Shown in pieces: positions 18,971 through 27,920 of a stretch of 33,938 bases of DNA. The notes under the pieces are model-generated. The model made no database searches. It had not been told where the DNA came from and worked only from the letters and a program-made list of their open reading frames with translations. The DNA is from Fimisoma avicola. Its GTDB lineage: Bacteria; Bacillota; Clostridia; Peptostreptococcales; Anaerovoracaceae. The position numbers were made by a program, and so were the translations under genes. The stretch's first letter is position 1, and every line of letters begins with the position of its first letter. The stretch covers positions 1 to 33,938 of the forward strand of contig DVMO01000105.1 in the NCBI GenBank assembly GCA_018714945.1. Direction: 5' to 3'.

Positions 18971-21052
18971 TTACAGGTCATATTTGATCTTTTTCCTGGC
19001 AAGCGTTGCCTGCGGTATATTAAGAAAATCCGCAGCTTTTCTTGTCGTCTTTTCTCTTTTCAGGGCATAAGATATGAGTTTTCTTTCCTGTTCTTCCATT
19101 ATATAGTTAAAATCTATGGCCTCCATGCCGCGCAGGTCTTTTTTCAGGTCTATCATCAGATCATCATAAAAACTGTCGTTGAGCAGGTCATCTACCTCCT
19201 CACCCTCGATCACGCTGCTCCCGGCCGTTATGTAAAGGCGGTGGACGGTATTCTCCAGTTCTCTGACATTGCCTGGCCAGTGATACCTGCACAGGGCGTC
19301 CTCTGCCTCCTGAGAAAATGTTTTTTCTATGCCGTACTTGTGACTGTACTTTCTCATAAATGTCTCGGCAAGGCAGGCTATATCTTCGGGCCGCTTGCGC
19401 AGCGGCGGCACTTCGATCAGGCATATGTTGAGCCGGTAGTAGAGATCTTCTCTGAATTTTCCCTCATCGACCAGTTTCTTCAGCGGTATGTTATTGGCGC
19501 ATATCACCCTTACATTTACTGTTTTCTGCTCGGTTCCTCCTACCCGGTAAAAAGCATTTTCCTGAAGAGCCCTGAGCAGTTTTGACTGCATGGACAGAGG
19601 CAGGCTCCCTATCTCATCCAGAAATAGGATACCGTTATTTGCCAGCTCGAAATACCCCTGTTTGCCGGATGCCTGTGCTCCTGTAAAAGCTCCTTTTTCA
19701 TATCCGAAAAATTCTGACTCAGCGAGATTTTCCTGTATGGTCGCGCAGTTTATCTTTACACATGGTTTGCCTTTTCTTGAACTGTTCTGGTGGATCAGAT
19801 CCAATACCTTTTCTTTTCCGGCTCCGGTTTCCCCCTGTATTATCACATTGCAGTCATATCTTGCCACATTCAGCGCCATATCTACCACATCAGCCATTAC
19901 CGGGCTGGCGAATACAAAATCCTCTATGCGTCTTGCTGCCCCGGCCCTGTTCTGGTTCATTCCGGCATGTTTGATCATTTTCCTGGCAGGCTTTGATGAC
20001 ATGAGGCCGTTAAGGGCCTTGAAGTTTTTCTCGGACTTTCTGGTGACTTCAGTAGCCAAAGGGCATGCATCTCTTGAATACCCGTCCAGAGCAAAGCTGG
20101 CTATTTCTTTTCCAAGGCAATCAGCGGCGATCAGGCTCTGAAAATAATTGCCCTTTACTCCGGCATGGAACAGAAATCCCGTATCCCTGACTATCAGAGC
20201 GCCAATACTCTCAGCTCCCCGTATATCTTCCAGATTTATGACCGCATCAAGATGCCTGAGTCCCTCCTGCCTGTATATCCTTAAAGCAGCATCAACAGGC
20301 TTTGTCATGTCGGCAAAATATACTCCGTCGATAAGTCCGGAAAAAGTCTTGAGAAATTCTTTTTCACTCAGATATGAAAGAGTATCTTTCTCAACTATGG
20401 CGATGACCCTGGCGGTCACGCCGGTTACTGCTTCTGACAGCCGTACCATCTGGGCATAGAGCATTATATCGACCAAATTACTGCCCATTATGGCTATATT
20501 CTGCGGTTTCCTGTCCACAAGGGCATTTCTCACATCCACCAGGCTTCCTTCCGCATCTATGGCGCACATGAATGGCCCGGTCATGACATCATCAGGCATA
20601 AGAGCAAGTTTTGCTGACTCAAATAGCACAGCATAGCCTCTGCACCATATGATCCCGTAATCATAATCTATCTCGTCTACAGCATCAATATGTACCGGCA
20701 GGCCTGCAGTGGAAGTCAGGCTTATGACACTGTCGCCTTCCTTAAAGTCCTCCCCTTCCCACAGAGTTCCTACTTCATCCACTACGCCATACAGCACTCC
20801 GCTGCTCTGAGTATACGGGTTCTGCAGTTTTCCCCGCTTTGCGGTTATTTCCTCTATCCTGGCCTTGATCTTTGATTCAGTGTAATGACAGCTGCTGCAT
20901 ATCTGATTAAAATTATTCCACTCAAGTTTAATGGCACGCAATCCGACTCGCATCTCTTTGTCGCCGATCTCTCTTGAATTGTCCAGTTTCCATGCCATGG
21001 AAGGTATTGTGCCGGGAGGTTCTGTTACCCGTTCTGATCCGAAATCTTTCAT
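18971..21052 (-). CDS. Sigma-54 enhancer-binding protein with a diaminohexanoate dehydrogenase-like sensor domain
   Basis: A 693-residue activator. Residues 1-340 resemble L-erythro-3,5-diaminohexanoate dehydrogenase of lysine fermentation: GSERVTEPPGTIPSMAWKLD, then AKRGKLQNPYTQSSGVLYG, GDSVISLTSTAGLP and AVLFES align with what I recall of that enzyme. The Rossmann glycine motif is broken (IMGSNLVDIM, 188-197), so it is probably a ligand sensor rather than an enzyme. Residues 372-610 are the AAA+ domain: Walker A GETGAGKE (407-414), the sigma-54 loop GAFTGA (454-459), Walker B GILFLDE (474-480) and arginine finger FREDLYYRLN. A Fis-type helix-turn-helix follows at 668-690. The start follows GAGG at 7 bases. 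Neighbours are its likely target small gene and a divergent amino acid permease. Confidence 0.88.
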   Translation of the reverse strand: MKDFGSERVTEPPGTIPSMAWKLDNSREIGDKEMRVGLRAIKLEWNNFNQICSSCHYTESKIKARIEEITAKRGKLQNPYTQSSGVLYGVVDEVGTLWEGEDFKEGDSVISLTSTAGLPVHIDAVDEIDYDYGIIWCRGYAVLFESAKLALMPDDVMTGPFMCAIDAEGSLVDVRNALVDRKPQNIAIMGSNLVDIMLYAQMVRLSEAVTGVTARVIAIVEKDTLSYLSEKEFLKTFSGLIDGVYFADMTKPVDAALRIYRQEGLRHLDAVINLEDIRGAESIGALIVRDTGFLFHAGVKGNYFQSLIAADCLGKEIASFALDGYSRDACPLATEVTRKSEKNFKALNGLMSSKPARKMIKHAGMNQNRAGAARRIEDFVFASPVMADVVDMALNVARYDCNVIIQGETGAGKEKVLDLIHQNSSRKGKPCVKINCATIQENLAESEFFGYEKGAFTGAQASGKQGYFELANNGILFLDEIGSLPLSMQSKLLRALQENAFYRVGGTEQKTVNVRVICANNIPLKKLVDEGKFREDLYYRLNICLIEVPPLRKRPEDIACLAETFMRKYSHKYGIEKTFSQEAEDALCRYHWPGNVRELENTVHRLYITAGSSVIEGEEVDDLLNDSFYDDLMIDLKKDLRGMEAIDFNYIMEEQERKLISYALKREKTTRKAADFLNIPQATLARKKIKYDL

Positions 21053-21104
21053 CTTTTTACCTCATATGCTTTCCTGCGTACCGGGCCTGTTTCTTAAATA
21101 TTAT

Positions 21105-21132
21105 ATTATACGGTATGTCAGTAAAATGTCAA
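21105..21132 (-). promoter_or_regulatory. Promoter of the enhancer-binding protein gene
   Basis: On the minus strand TTGACA (21132-21127), 16-base spacer, TATAAT (21110-21105): both hexamers are perfect, so the regulator is made by the vegetative polymerase. Confidence 0.8.
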
Positions 21133-21167
21133 TGTCGCGATTTGTATTTGGATCATAAAAAATGTAT

Positions 21168-21196
21168 TTTACCATCAAAAACATGAATACTATAAA
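21168..21196 (+). promoter_or_regulatory. Promoter of the APC permease gene
   Basis: TTTACC (21168-21173), 17-base spacer, TATAAA (21191-21196), 16 bases before the GGAGG binding site. No sigma-54 promoter is visible for this gene. Confidence 0.6.
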
Positions 21197-21223
21197 TAGT
21201 GCATAACTCAAATGGAGGTCATT

Positions 21224-22633
21224 ATGATAGATAATAAAAGAGGACTAAGTCTCGGAAAAGTCACCATGTTTGCCATTGGCGCGACCCTCGCAAGCGGCGT
21301 TTTCAGCCTTTCCGGGGATTTTGCCGCAGGAGGCGCCCATCCACTTGCCGTCCTTATCGGATGGATGATCGCCGGTCTTGGGATGCTGATGCTCACCCTG
21401 TGTTTTTTCCGGCTGAGCGTGATACGGCCGCAGCTTACAAGCGGCCTGTACAGCTATGCAAAAAACGGTTTCGGCGAGTATATAGGCTTTAACTCTGCAT
21501 GGGGCTTCTGGCTGAGCGCTCTGCTGGGCAATCTTTCTCTCATCACATTGTTTTTTGACTCTCTGGGCAACTTTTTCCCCATATTCGGCAACGGCACAAA
21601 TCTTGTTTCTCTGATAGCCGGATCGGCCATGATCTGGGGATTCGGACTGCTTGTCATGGGCGGTGTCAATGAAGCCATCTCCATCAACACGATAGTTGTC
21701 ATTGCCAAGATCATACCCATTGCCGTCATGATAGGGACGATCATATTTTCCGGAGCCTTTGACTGGAACAACCTTACCGGTAATATGACAGGCCAGGGCA
21801 GCGGCTTCTCACTTATGGAGCAGGTGCGCTCCACCGTATATACCACAGTCTGGGTCTTTGTCGGCATTGAAGGGGCAGTGGTCATTTCCGGCCGGGCAAA
21901 AAGTACATCGGTATCAGGAAAAGCTACTGTCCTGGCCTTTGTATGCCTGTTTGTCCTTTATGTTACAGTTTCCATACTGAGCATGGGAGTCATGAGGACA
22001 GAAGAACTTGCGATCCTTGGAAACCCTCCGATGGCTTTTCTTCTTGGGGCAGTGGCTGGTCCGTGGGGAAGCACCCTTGTAAACACAGGCGTGATAATAT
22101 CTGTCGGAGGTGCCTTGTTTACTTATACTATCCTATGCGTCGACAGCATATATGCGCCTGCCTTGCAGCATTGCTTTCCCAGGGCTTTTGCAAGACAAAA
22201 CAAAAAAGGAGCGCCGGCAGGCGGCGTCCTTATAACTACTCTGGTCACTCAGATCTTTCTGATCGTTGCCTATTTTAACAGCGCAACATATCAGGTCATA
22301 TATGCCCTTTCTACCAGCGCCATTATGGTCCCTTATGCTCTTTCTGCCTTTTACTGTCTCAAACTTACATGGCGCGGCGAAGGTGAAAATGGCAATAAAA
22401 AGATAGGACCTCTGATCTACTCTTTTCTTGGGAGTCTTTATGGGATATGGATGCTGTATGCCAGCGATGTGCGTCATCTTCTTGTATCAGCCCTGCTTTA
22501 TGTCCCCGGCACTATCCTCTATGTCATTGCCAGACGGGAAAACGGCGGCAAGATATTTCCGACCTTTACCGACAAAGCCGCTTTTGTGCTGCTTATCCTG
22601 CTGGCTGTCCTGTCTGTTTACGCTATCACCTGA
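21224..22633 (+). CDS. APC-family amino acid permease
   Basis: A 469-residue membrane protein with about twelve helices of the amino acid-polyamine-organocation superfamily. The first helix holds the substrate motif FAIGATLASGVFSLSGDFAA, followed by PLAVLIGWMIAGLGML and SGLYSYAKNGFGEYIGFNSA. The layout resembles the basic amino acid antiporter branch (ArcD/LysI-like), so lysine, arginine or ornithine are the first candidates. GGAGG lies 5 bases before ATG 21224; the in-frame ATG at 21212 overlaps that binding site and is unlikely. Divergent from the enhancer-binding protein gene, which suggests that the permease imports the compound, or its precursor, that the regulator senses. Confidence 0.88.
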   Translation: MIDNKRGLSLGKVTMFAIGATLASGVFSLSGDFAAGGAHPLAVLIGWMIAGLGMLMLTLCFFRLSVIRPQLTSGLYSYAKNGFGEYIGFNSAWGFWLSALLGNLSLITLFFDSLGNFFPIFGNGTNLVSLIAGSAMIWGFGLLVMGGVNEAISINTIVVIAKIIPIAVMIGTIIFSGAFDWNNLTGNMTGQGSGFSLMEQVRSTVYTTVWVFVGIEGAVVISGRAKSTSVSGKATVLAFVCLFVLYVTVSILSMGVMRTEELAILGNPPMAFLLGAVAGPWGSTLVNTGVIISVGGALFTYTILCVDSIYAPALQHCFPRAFARQNKKGAPAGGVLITTLVTQIFLIVAYFNSATYQVIYALSTSAIMVPYALSAFYCLKLTWRGEGENGNKKIGPLIYSFLGSLYGIWMLYASDVRHLLVSALLYVPGTILYVIARRENGGKIFPTFTDKAAFVLLILLAVLSVYAIT

Positions 22634-22671
22634 TAGTATCCGGCTTACCCGTCCGGTCTGCCGGCCGGCGA

Positions 22672-24921
22672 TCATCTGTCCCTGTACGCCCTTATATGGG
22701 CCTGAGCTGCTGCAAGGCGCGTACCGGGGATCCTCAGCGTGGAACATGAAAAATAATCTACTCCTATACTCTGGCAGAATTCTATGCTGTCAGGGTCGCT
22801 GCCATGATCGCCGCTGAGGCCTATCTTCAGTTTTGGTTTGATCTTTCTGCCTGACAGAGCAGCACTTTCTATCAGGCTTCCCACTCCGGTCTTGTCCAGT
22901 GAGTAGAAAGGATTTTTATCCAATATGTCTTTCTCGATATATTCTTCGATGAGTTCCTCTGTATCCGCTCTTGAAAGTCCGTAAATGAGCTCCGTAAGAT
23001 CATTGGTGCCAAAGGAGAAGAAATCGGCCCTTTCTGCAATGGATCCGGATAAAAGAGCCGCTCTTGGAGTTTCTATCATAGTCCCTACAGTATAGTCTAT
23101 CTCTGCGCCTATCTTCTTGAATGTTCCCTGGGCAGCGCCATCGATCAGATCTTTCACATAATAAAACTCACGGGCAGTGCTCACAAAAGGCACCATGATG
23201 GAAATGTCAGGCTCGAAAGAATTCTCCTGCCTTACTTCCCACGCCGCTTCTATGACCGCCTCCGTCTGCATCCTTGCTATCTCCGGATGAGTTACGGCAA
23301 GACGGCTTCCCCTGCGGCCCAGTTCAGGATTTTCTTCGTGGAGAAGTATTATCTTTGCTGCCAGCTTCTTTTCTGATATGTCCAGCTTATGGGAAAGAGC
23401 CCTGATATCCTTTTCTGAATGAGGGAGCACATTGTGCAGGGACGGATCCAGCAGCCTTATGGTCACAGGCCTGTCCTCCATGATAGTGAAGATTTTTTTA
23501 AAATCCTCTTTCTGGTAAGGTTTCAACACCTTCAGCGCCTCATTGCGCTCCTCATCGTTATCTGCGATTATCATGCGGATAAAATCGTATATCCTTTCTT
23601 CGCTGAAAAACATATGCTCGGTCCTGCAAAGGCCTATGCCTTCGGCTCCCAGCCTCAGCGCCAGCTTAGCGTCTTCAGGCGTATCAATGTTGGCCCGCAC
23701 TCCCATATCCCGGAATTCGTCAGCCCACTCAAGTATGGTATGGAAATTGGCGATGGTTTCCGGGTTCATGTCTTCATTTTTTTTAATCCCGAAGATAACA
23801 AGGTCATTTATATCCTCAGCTCTCAGATTTGCCACAGCGGTGGCTCTGGTGATGAGCCCTTCTTTTACCATCTCCACTGCGATCTTCACGGCAGCCGACG
23901 GAGTCCTTCGTCCGCTCTTTGTCTCCAGCATGTACAGCTTGCCTTGCTGTATGGTAAATTCGATCTCCTGCATATCCTGATTGTACTTTTCCAGGAGAGC
24001 AGCGATCCTGATAAACTGGTCATATAGCTGAGGGAAAAAATCCCCCATCTTTTGGATACGCACGGCAGTCATATCCCTGAAAGAACTGTCGCTGCCCTGG
24101 GCTTTGATGAGGAATTCTCCAAACAGCACTTTTTCTCCTGTATTGGGATCTCTCGTAAAAACAGTGCCGGCACATGAATTCACATCAAAATTGCCATATA
24201 CCATTGCCTGTACCACTGCGGCAGTGTATATTTCGTCAGGGATCTCGTGCAGTTCTCTGTAGACACGGGTTTCTTCAGAAAGCCAATAGCATAGATTTGC
24301 TCCTATCGCTTCTTTGAGCTGGTCATACGGATCTTCCGGTATCGGCCGTCCCGATCTGGACAGTATGATGTTCTTATATACTTCAACTGCTTTAAAAAGG
24401 ACAGCTTCTTCTGAATATTCATCAGAGGCCATGGCCTGCTTCTTGATAGCGCCGTATGCAGATAAAAATTCCGTTTCCTTTATTCCTCTGACGACGGTGC
24501 CGTATGTACGCAGGAATCTGGTATAACAGTCCATTGCTATCTCCAGGCTTCCTTGTTCATCGGCTATGCCGCCTACAATCTTATCGTTGAGGCCCAGGTT
24601 GAGCACCGTATGTGCCATTGTAGGCAGACTTACTACGGAACTTGTACGCACTGAAACAAGCAGCGGGTTTTCCCCGCTGCCAAATTTCTTTCCTGTGACT
24701 TCTTCCAGCTCTTGGATCTTCTCTTGGAGGGAAAGGAACATATCTTCGCTGAACATGCAGTTATTGTCAAAGAATTTTTTACATCCTCTGGTTGTCACCA
24801 CAAAGCCGAAAGGAACCGGAAGCCCCATGCTTGTCATTTCAGATAAATTTGCTCCTTTTACTCCCAGGAGCTCTTTCATCTTCCTGTTGCCTTCATTAAA
24901 GGAACAGAGAAATTCACTCAT
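22672..24921 (-). CDS. Pyruvate phosphate dikinase-like protein lacking the phosphohistidine domain
   Basis: A 749-residue relative of pyruvate phosphate dikinase (usually about 875). The ATP-grasp part (GVKGANLSEMTSMGLPVPFG, about 20-39; FTRDPNTGEKVLFGEFLIKA) and PEP/pyruvate part (GAEGIGLCRTEHMFF 425-439; MIETPRA; FGTNDLTELIYG) are present. They join directly at residues 365-400, where the roughly 115-residue swivelling domain with the catalytic histidine motif should be. The catalytic cysteine of CGEHGG is Ser703 in LSGDHGSD, and the nucleotide-binding SGARxSMPG stretch is altered to TSSVVSLPTM. The frame is intact, so selection on a non-dikinase function is likely. It follows glyS by 36 bases, the place where clostridia often carry true ppdK. 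Confidence 0.85.
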   Translation of the reverse strand: MSEFLCSFNEGNRKMKELLGVKGANLSEMTSMGLPVPFGFVVTTRGCKKFFDNNCMFSEDMFLSLQEKIQELEEVTGKKFGSGENPLLVSVRTSSVVSLPTMAHTVLNLGLNDKIVGGIADEQGSLEIAMDCYTRFLRTYGTVVRGIKETEFLSAYGAIKKQAMASDEYSEEAVLFKAVEVYKNIILSRSGRPIPEDPYDQLKEAIGANLCYWLSEETRVYRELHEIPDEIYTAAVVQAMVYGNFDVNSCAGTVFTRDPNTGEKVLFGEFLIKAQGSDSSFRDMTAVRIQKMGDFFPQLYDQFIRIAALLEKYNQDMQEIEFTIQQGKLYMLETKSGRRTPSAAVKIAVEMVKEGLITRATAVANLRAEDINDLVIFGIKKNEDMNPETIANFHTILEWADEFRDMGVRANIDTPEDAKLALRLGAEGIGLCRTEHMFFSEERIYDFIRMIIADNDEERNEALKVLKPYQKEDFKKIFTIMEDRPVTIRLLDPSLHNVLPHSEKDIRALSHKLDISEKKLAAKIILLHEENPELGRRGSRLAVTHPEIARMQTEAVIEAAWEVRQENSFEPDISIMVPFVSTAREFYYVKDLIDGAAQGTFKKIGAEIDYTVGTMIETPRAALLSGSIAERADFFSFGTNDLTELIYGLSRADTEELIEEYIEKDILDKNPFYSLDKTGVGSLIESAALSGRKIKPKLKIGLSGDHGSDPDSIEFCQSIGVDYFSCSTLRIPGTRLAAAQAHIRAYRDR

Positions 24922-24957
24922 ATTATTCGATCCTCTTTCTCCGGGAACTGCCGTCTG

Positions 24958-26361
24958 CTAAAATGACAGCCTTTCTTCAATATATCCGCGGACTTGGCCT
25001 ATAGGCAGTCTTACCTGCTCCATCGTATCTCTGTCACGGATGGTCACACATCCGTCTTCCTGGGTGTCAAAATCAACACAGATACAGAAAGGCGTACCTA
25101 TCTCATCCTCTCTCCTGTATCTCTTTCCTATGGAGCCTGATGCATCATAATCTACCATAAAGTACTTTGAAAGTTCTTCATGGATAGGCTCGGCCACCGG
25201 CGCCAGTTTTTTTGCCAGAGGAAGTACAGCAGCCTTAAACGGAGCAAGGGCAGGGTGGAATCTGAGTACAGTCCTGGTATCCTCTTTTCCGTTTGCGTCT
25301 GTCAGCGTTTCTTCATCATAAGCATCTATCAGGAACGCCAGTGCCACACGGTCAGCTCCCAGGGACGGCTCGATCACATAAGGCACATATTTTTCCCCGT
25401 TTTCCGAATCCACATAGCTCAGATCCTGTCCGGAAGTGTTGATATGCTGTGTCAGGTCAAAGTCGGTCCTGTCGGCTATACCCCACAGTTCTCCCCATCC
25501 GAACGGGAACAGATATTCTATATCGGTTGTCGCATTGCTGTAATGAGAAAGTTCTTCTTTTTCGTGATCTCTCAGCCTGATGTTTTCCATGTTCATGCTC
25601 AGGCTCTTAAGGAAGTTCACACAGTAATCCTTCCAGTAAGCGAACCATTCAAGGTCGGTCCCCGGCTTGCAGAAAAATTCCAGTTCCATCTGTTCAAATT
25701 CTCTGGTCCTGAAGGTAAAGTTGCCTGGAGTGATCTCGTTCCTGAAGGACTTTCCTATCTGTGCTATGCCAAAAGGTATCTTCTTGCGGGCCGTCCTCTG
25801 GACATTCCTGAAATTCACAAAGATTCCCTGGGCAGTCTCCGGGCGGAGATAGATCTCTGACTTGGAGTCCTCCGTAACACCCTGAAAAGTCTTGAACATC
25901 AGGTTGAACTGGCGGATGCCGGTGAAATCGCTCTTGCCGCATTCCGGACAAGGTATCTTGTGGTCGGCTATATACTGCTCCAGCTTTTCGTTGGACCATC
26001 CGTCAACGATCACATCTTCTATCCCGTTTTCATGCATATAGTCTTCGATAAGCTTATCAGCTCTGAACCTGGCTTTGCATCCCTTACAGTCGATCAGAGG
26101 ATCTGAGAATCCTCCCACATGGCCCGAAGCCACCCATGTCCTTGGGTTCATCAAAATTGCCGCATCCAGTCCAACATTGTATTTGGATTCCTGTACGAAT
26201 TTTTTCCACCATGCTTTTTTTACATTGTTCTTGAACTCGACACCGAGAGGGCCGTAATCCCATGTGTTGGCAAGGCCTCCGTATATTTCAGAACCGGCAA
26301 AGATGAAGCCTCTGTTCTTGGCAAGAGCTACTATTTTTTCCATTGTGATTTCTTTGTTCAT
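24958..26361 (-). CDS. glyS: Glycyl-tRNA synthetase, dimeric type
   Basis: A 467-residue class II synthetase that charges tRNA-Gly. Motifs include RGFIFAGSEIYGGLANTWDY at the N-terminus, the zinc-ribbon-like CKGCKARFRADKL and CPECGKSDF, motif 2 FRNEITPGNFTFRTREFEQM and motif 3 VIEPSLGADRVALAFL, with an anticodon-binding domain at the end. This is the eukaryote/archaea-like homodimer, not the alpha2beta2 form. The binding site before ATG 26361 is weak (AGG at about 13 bases). No T-box leader precedes it: only 34 bases separate it from the upstream gene, so it depends on the operon transcript. Confidence 0.97.
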   Translation of the reverse strand: MNKEITMEKIVALAKNRGFIFAGSEIYGGLANTWDYGPLGVEFKNNVKKAWWKKFVQESKYNVGLDAAILMNPRTWVASGHVGGFSDPLIDCKGCKARFRADKLIEDYMHENGIEDVIVDGWSNEKLEQYIADHKIPCPECGKSDFTGIRQFNLMFKTFQGVTEDSKSEIYLRPETAQGIFVNFRNVQRTARKKIPFGIAQIGKSFRNEITPGNFTFRTREFEQMELEFFCKPGTDLEWFAYWKDYCVNFLKSLSMNMENIRLRDHEKEELSHYSNATTDIEYLFPFGWGELWGIADRTDFDLTQHINTSGQDLSYVDSENGEKYVPYVIEPSLGADRVALAFLIDAYDEETLTDANGKEDTRTVLRFHPALAPFKAAVLPLAKKLAPVAEPIHEELSKYFMVDYDASGSIGKRYRREDEIGTPFCICVDFDTQEDGCVTIRDRDTMEQVRLPIGQVRGYIEERLSF

Positions 26362-26395
26362 TCCTGATAAAACCTACCTATTCTTTCTTTGATAA

Positions 26396-27082
26396 TTATT
26401 TTTCTTCGTCATCGCCGTCGAAAAAGTCATCTATCTTTTCCTCAGCTGCATCAAATGCTTCCTCCACCTCTTCTTCGGCAGCATTTTTCTTTTCTTTTAT
26501 ACCTGACCATACTTCTGTAGCTTTATTTACTACTGAATTATAAGCATCAGTTCCTTTTTCCCTGATGTCGTTGACCATTTCCGGCGCTTTTTCCATAACA
26601 CCGTCATAAACAGCAGTTCCTTTTGCAACCACTTCGTCTACCACAACGGAACCTTTTTCCTTGACATCATTTGCGAGGTTTTCTGCCTTGCGGCTGACAT
26701 CTACAACAGTGCCATCGTCCTTTGTCAGCTCTATCTTGCATTTGAACCCGAAGGCTGCGATGGCGGCGGCCAAAATGCCCCAAGGCGCTACAATGGTGCC
26801 GATGAGCCCGATATTGACCGGTATGTTGACGATGGTCTCGTCATCTTTCTTTACTGAGATCTTGGTGATATTGCCTTTTTTGACCAGCTCTTTGACCTTT
26901 TCCACAGTTTCGTTGGCAAATTCGCCTGCCTTGCTTCCGGTGCTGATGTTGACCGTCTCCTCAATGGCGATGATGGCATCTACCACGCTGCCGTCTGCAG
27001 CTTCAAGAGCCTCTTTGGCTTCCTTATATGATACTCCTGTCCTGTCTTTCACCAGTTCGATCTTTTCTAAAGTAATCTCCAT
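26396..27082 (-). CDS. UBA-like/DUF4342 protein with a repetitive amphipathic tail
   Basis: A 228-residue protein in three parts: an N-terminal UBA-like three-helix domain (KIELVKDRTGVSYKEAKEAL, about 7-26), a beta-rich DUF4342-type core with a glycine/alanine hydrophobic stretch (NIGLIGTIVAPWGILAAAIA, about 92-111), and a long charged C-terminal region of repeated helices (KGTAVYDGVMEKAPEMVNDI, KGTDAYNSVVNKATEVWSGI) reminiscent of late-embryogenesis-type proteins, ending in an acidic tail. Function unknown; a membrane-surface or stress role is a guess. It sits between recO and glyS in an otherwise conserved housekeeping cluster, with an AAGGAGG binding site. Confidence 0.8.
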   Translation of the reverse strand: MEITLEKIELVKDRTGVSYKEAKEALEAADGSVVDAIIAIEETVNISTGSKAGEFANETVEKVKELVKKGNITKISVKKDDETIVNIPVNIGLIGTIVAPWGILAAAIAAFGFKCKIELTKDDGTVVDVSRKAENLANDVKEKGSVVVDEVVAKGTAVYDGVMEKAPEMVNDIREKGTDAYNSVVNKATEVWSGIKEKKNAAEEEVEEAFDAAEEKIDDFFDGDDEEK

Positions 27083-27108
27083 TTTTATACCTCCTTAAAT
27101 CTAACTTA

Positions 27109-27918
27109 TCAGAAAAAGCTTTCACTCTTTAATTCCTTTATATCCATATGGTATGAAATATATTCTTTCATTATCCGCTGCAACACCTCCTCCACATCGT
27201 CGTTCAGAGCGATCCTGGAAAATGATCCCATGGGCGTACGCTGAAAATATTTTAATATTTCTATTATACCAATATCTGTTTTATAAATCAATGGCCGTTC
27301 TGTCGCAAGTCTAAGCTGTCCGGCACACTGGCCGCAGACTATGCCGCCTTCTTCAATGCTGAAATAAACTGCATGGCCATCCGGCCTGTCAGGCGTGGAA
27401 GCAGCCGGCCTGCCAGATTCTCCTGGTCCTTGGCCCCCGATGGGTTTGCCGCAGCAGGCGCACTCATCCAGAACGGGCATATGGCCCATTATATCCAGCA
27501 CTTTTATCATGTATGCCATCACAAGTGTCTTGTGCTTCTTTTCCCGCTTTTCAAGGGCGCTCAAAAAATCTATGAGCAGCGAAAATATACGGGGCTGAGG
27601 CAGTTCTTCCGGTAATATTTTGTCAGTCAGTTCCAGCACATAGGCCGCAGCCATATATTTGTCCAGATCCTCGCCTATGGCGTAAAAGCTCTTTATCACC
27701 TGTCCGTTGTTGAGATTGTAGCTCTCTCTGTTCTTAAAAAGCTCATATCTCCCGTAGCTGAAAGCCCTTACAGCCAGAGCTGCTTTGGTCCTGCCGCCTT
27801 CATTGAGGCTGGTGCCTACGCTTATCTTGCCGAATTTCTGGGAAAAAAGCGTTATCATGCGCCGGCCGCCCGGAGCTTTGACCTGCCTTAATACTATACC
27901 TTCTGTATCGGTTATCAT
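27109..27918 (-). CDS. recO: DNA repair protein RecO
   Basis: A 269-residue recombination mediator that helps load RecA onto SSB-coated DNA. The N-terminal OB fold (TEGIVLRQVKAPGGRRMITL, then KFGKISVGTSL), the helical middle and a zinc site formed by CACCGKP and CGQCAG are visible. A low-complexity insert between the cysteine pairs (GGQGPGESGRPAASTPDRPD) is longer than usual. I chose ATG 27918 with AAGGA at 9 bases; a TTG at 27924 is also possible but too close to that site. The start lies 3 bases after the era stop. Confidence 0.93.
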   Translation of the reverse strand: MITDTEGIVLRQVKAPGGRRMITLFSQKFGKISVGTSLNEGGRTKAALAVRAFSYGRYELFKNRESYNLNNGQVIKSFYAIGEDLDKYMAAAYVLELTDKILPEELPQPRIFSLLIDFLSALEKREKKHKTLVMAYMIKVLDIMGHMPVLDECACCGKPIGGQGPGESGRPAASTPDRPDGHAVYFSIEEGGIVCGQCAGQLRLATERPLIYKTDIGIIEILKYFQRTPMGSFSRIALNDDVEEVLQRIMKEYISYHMDIKELKSESFF

Positions 27919-27920
27919 AT

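Noticed and set aside
26362..26395. A T-box leader for glycyl-tRNA synthetase
   Set aside because: Only 34 bases lie between glyS and the preceding gene, with no specifier loop, T-box sequence or terminator.
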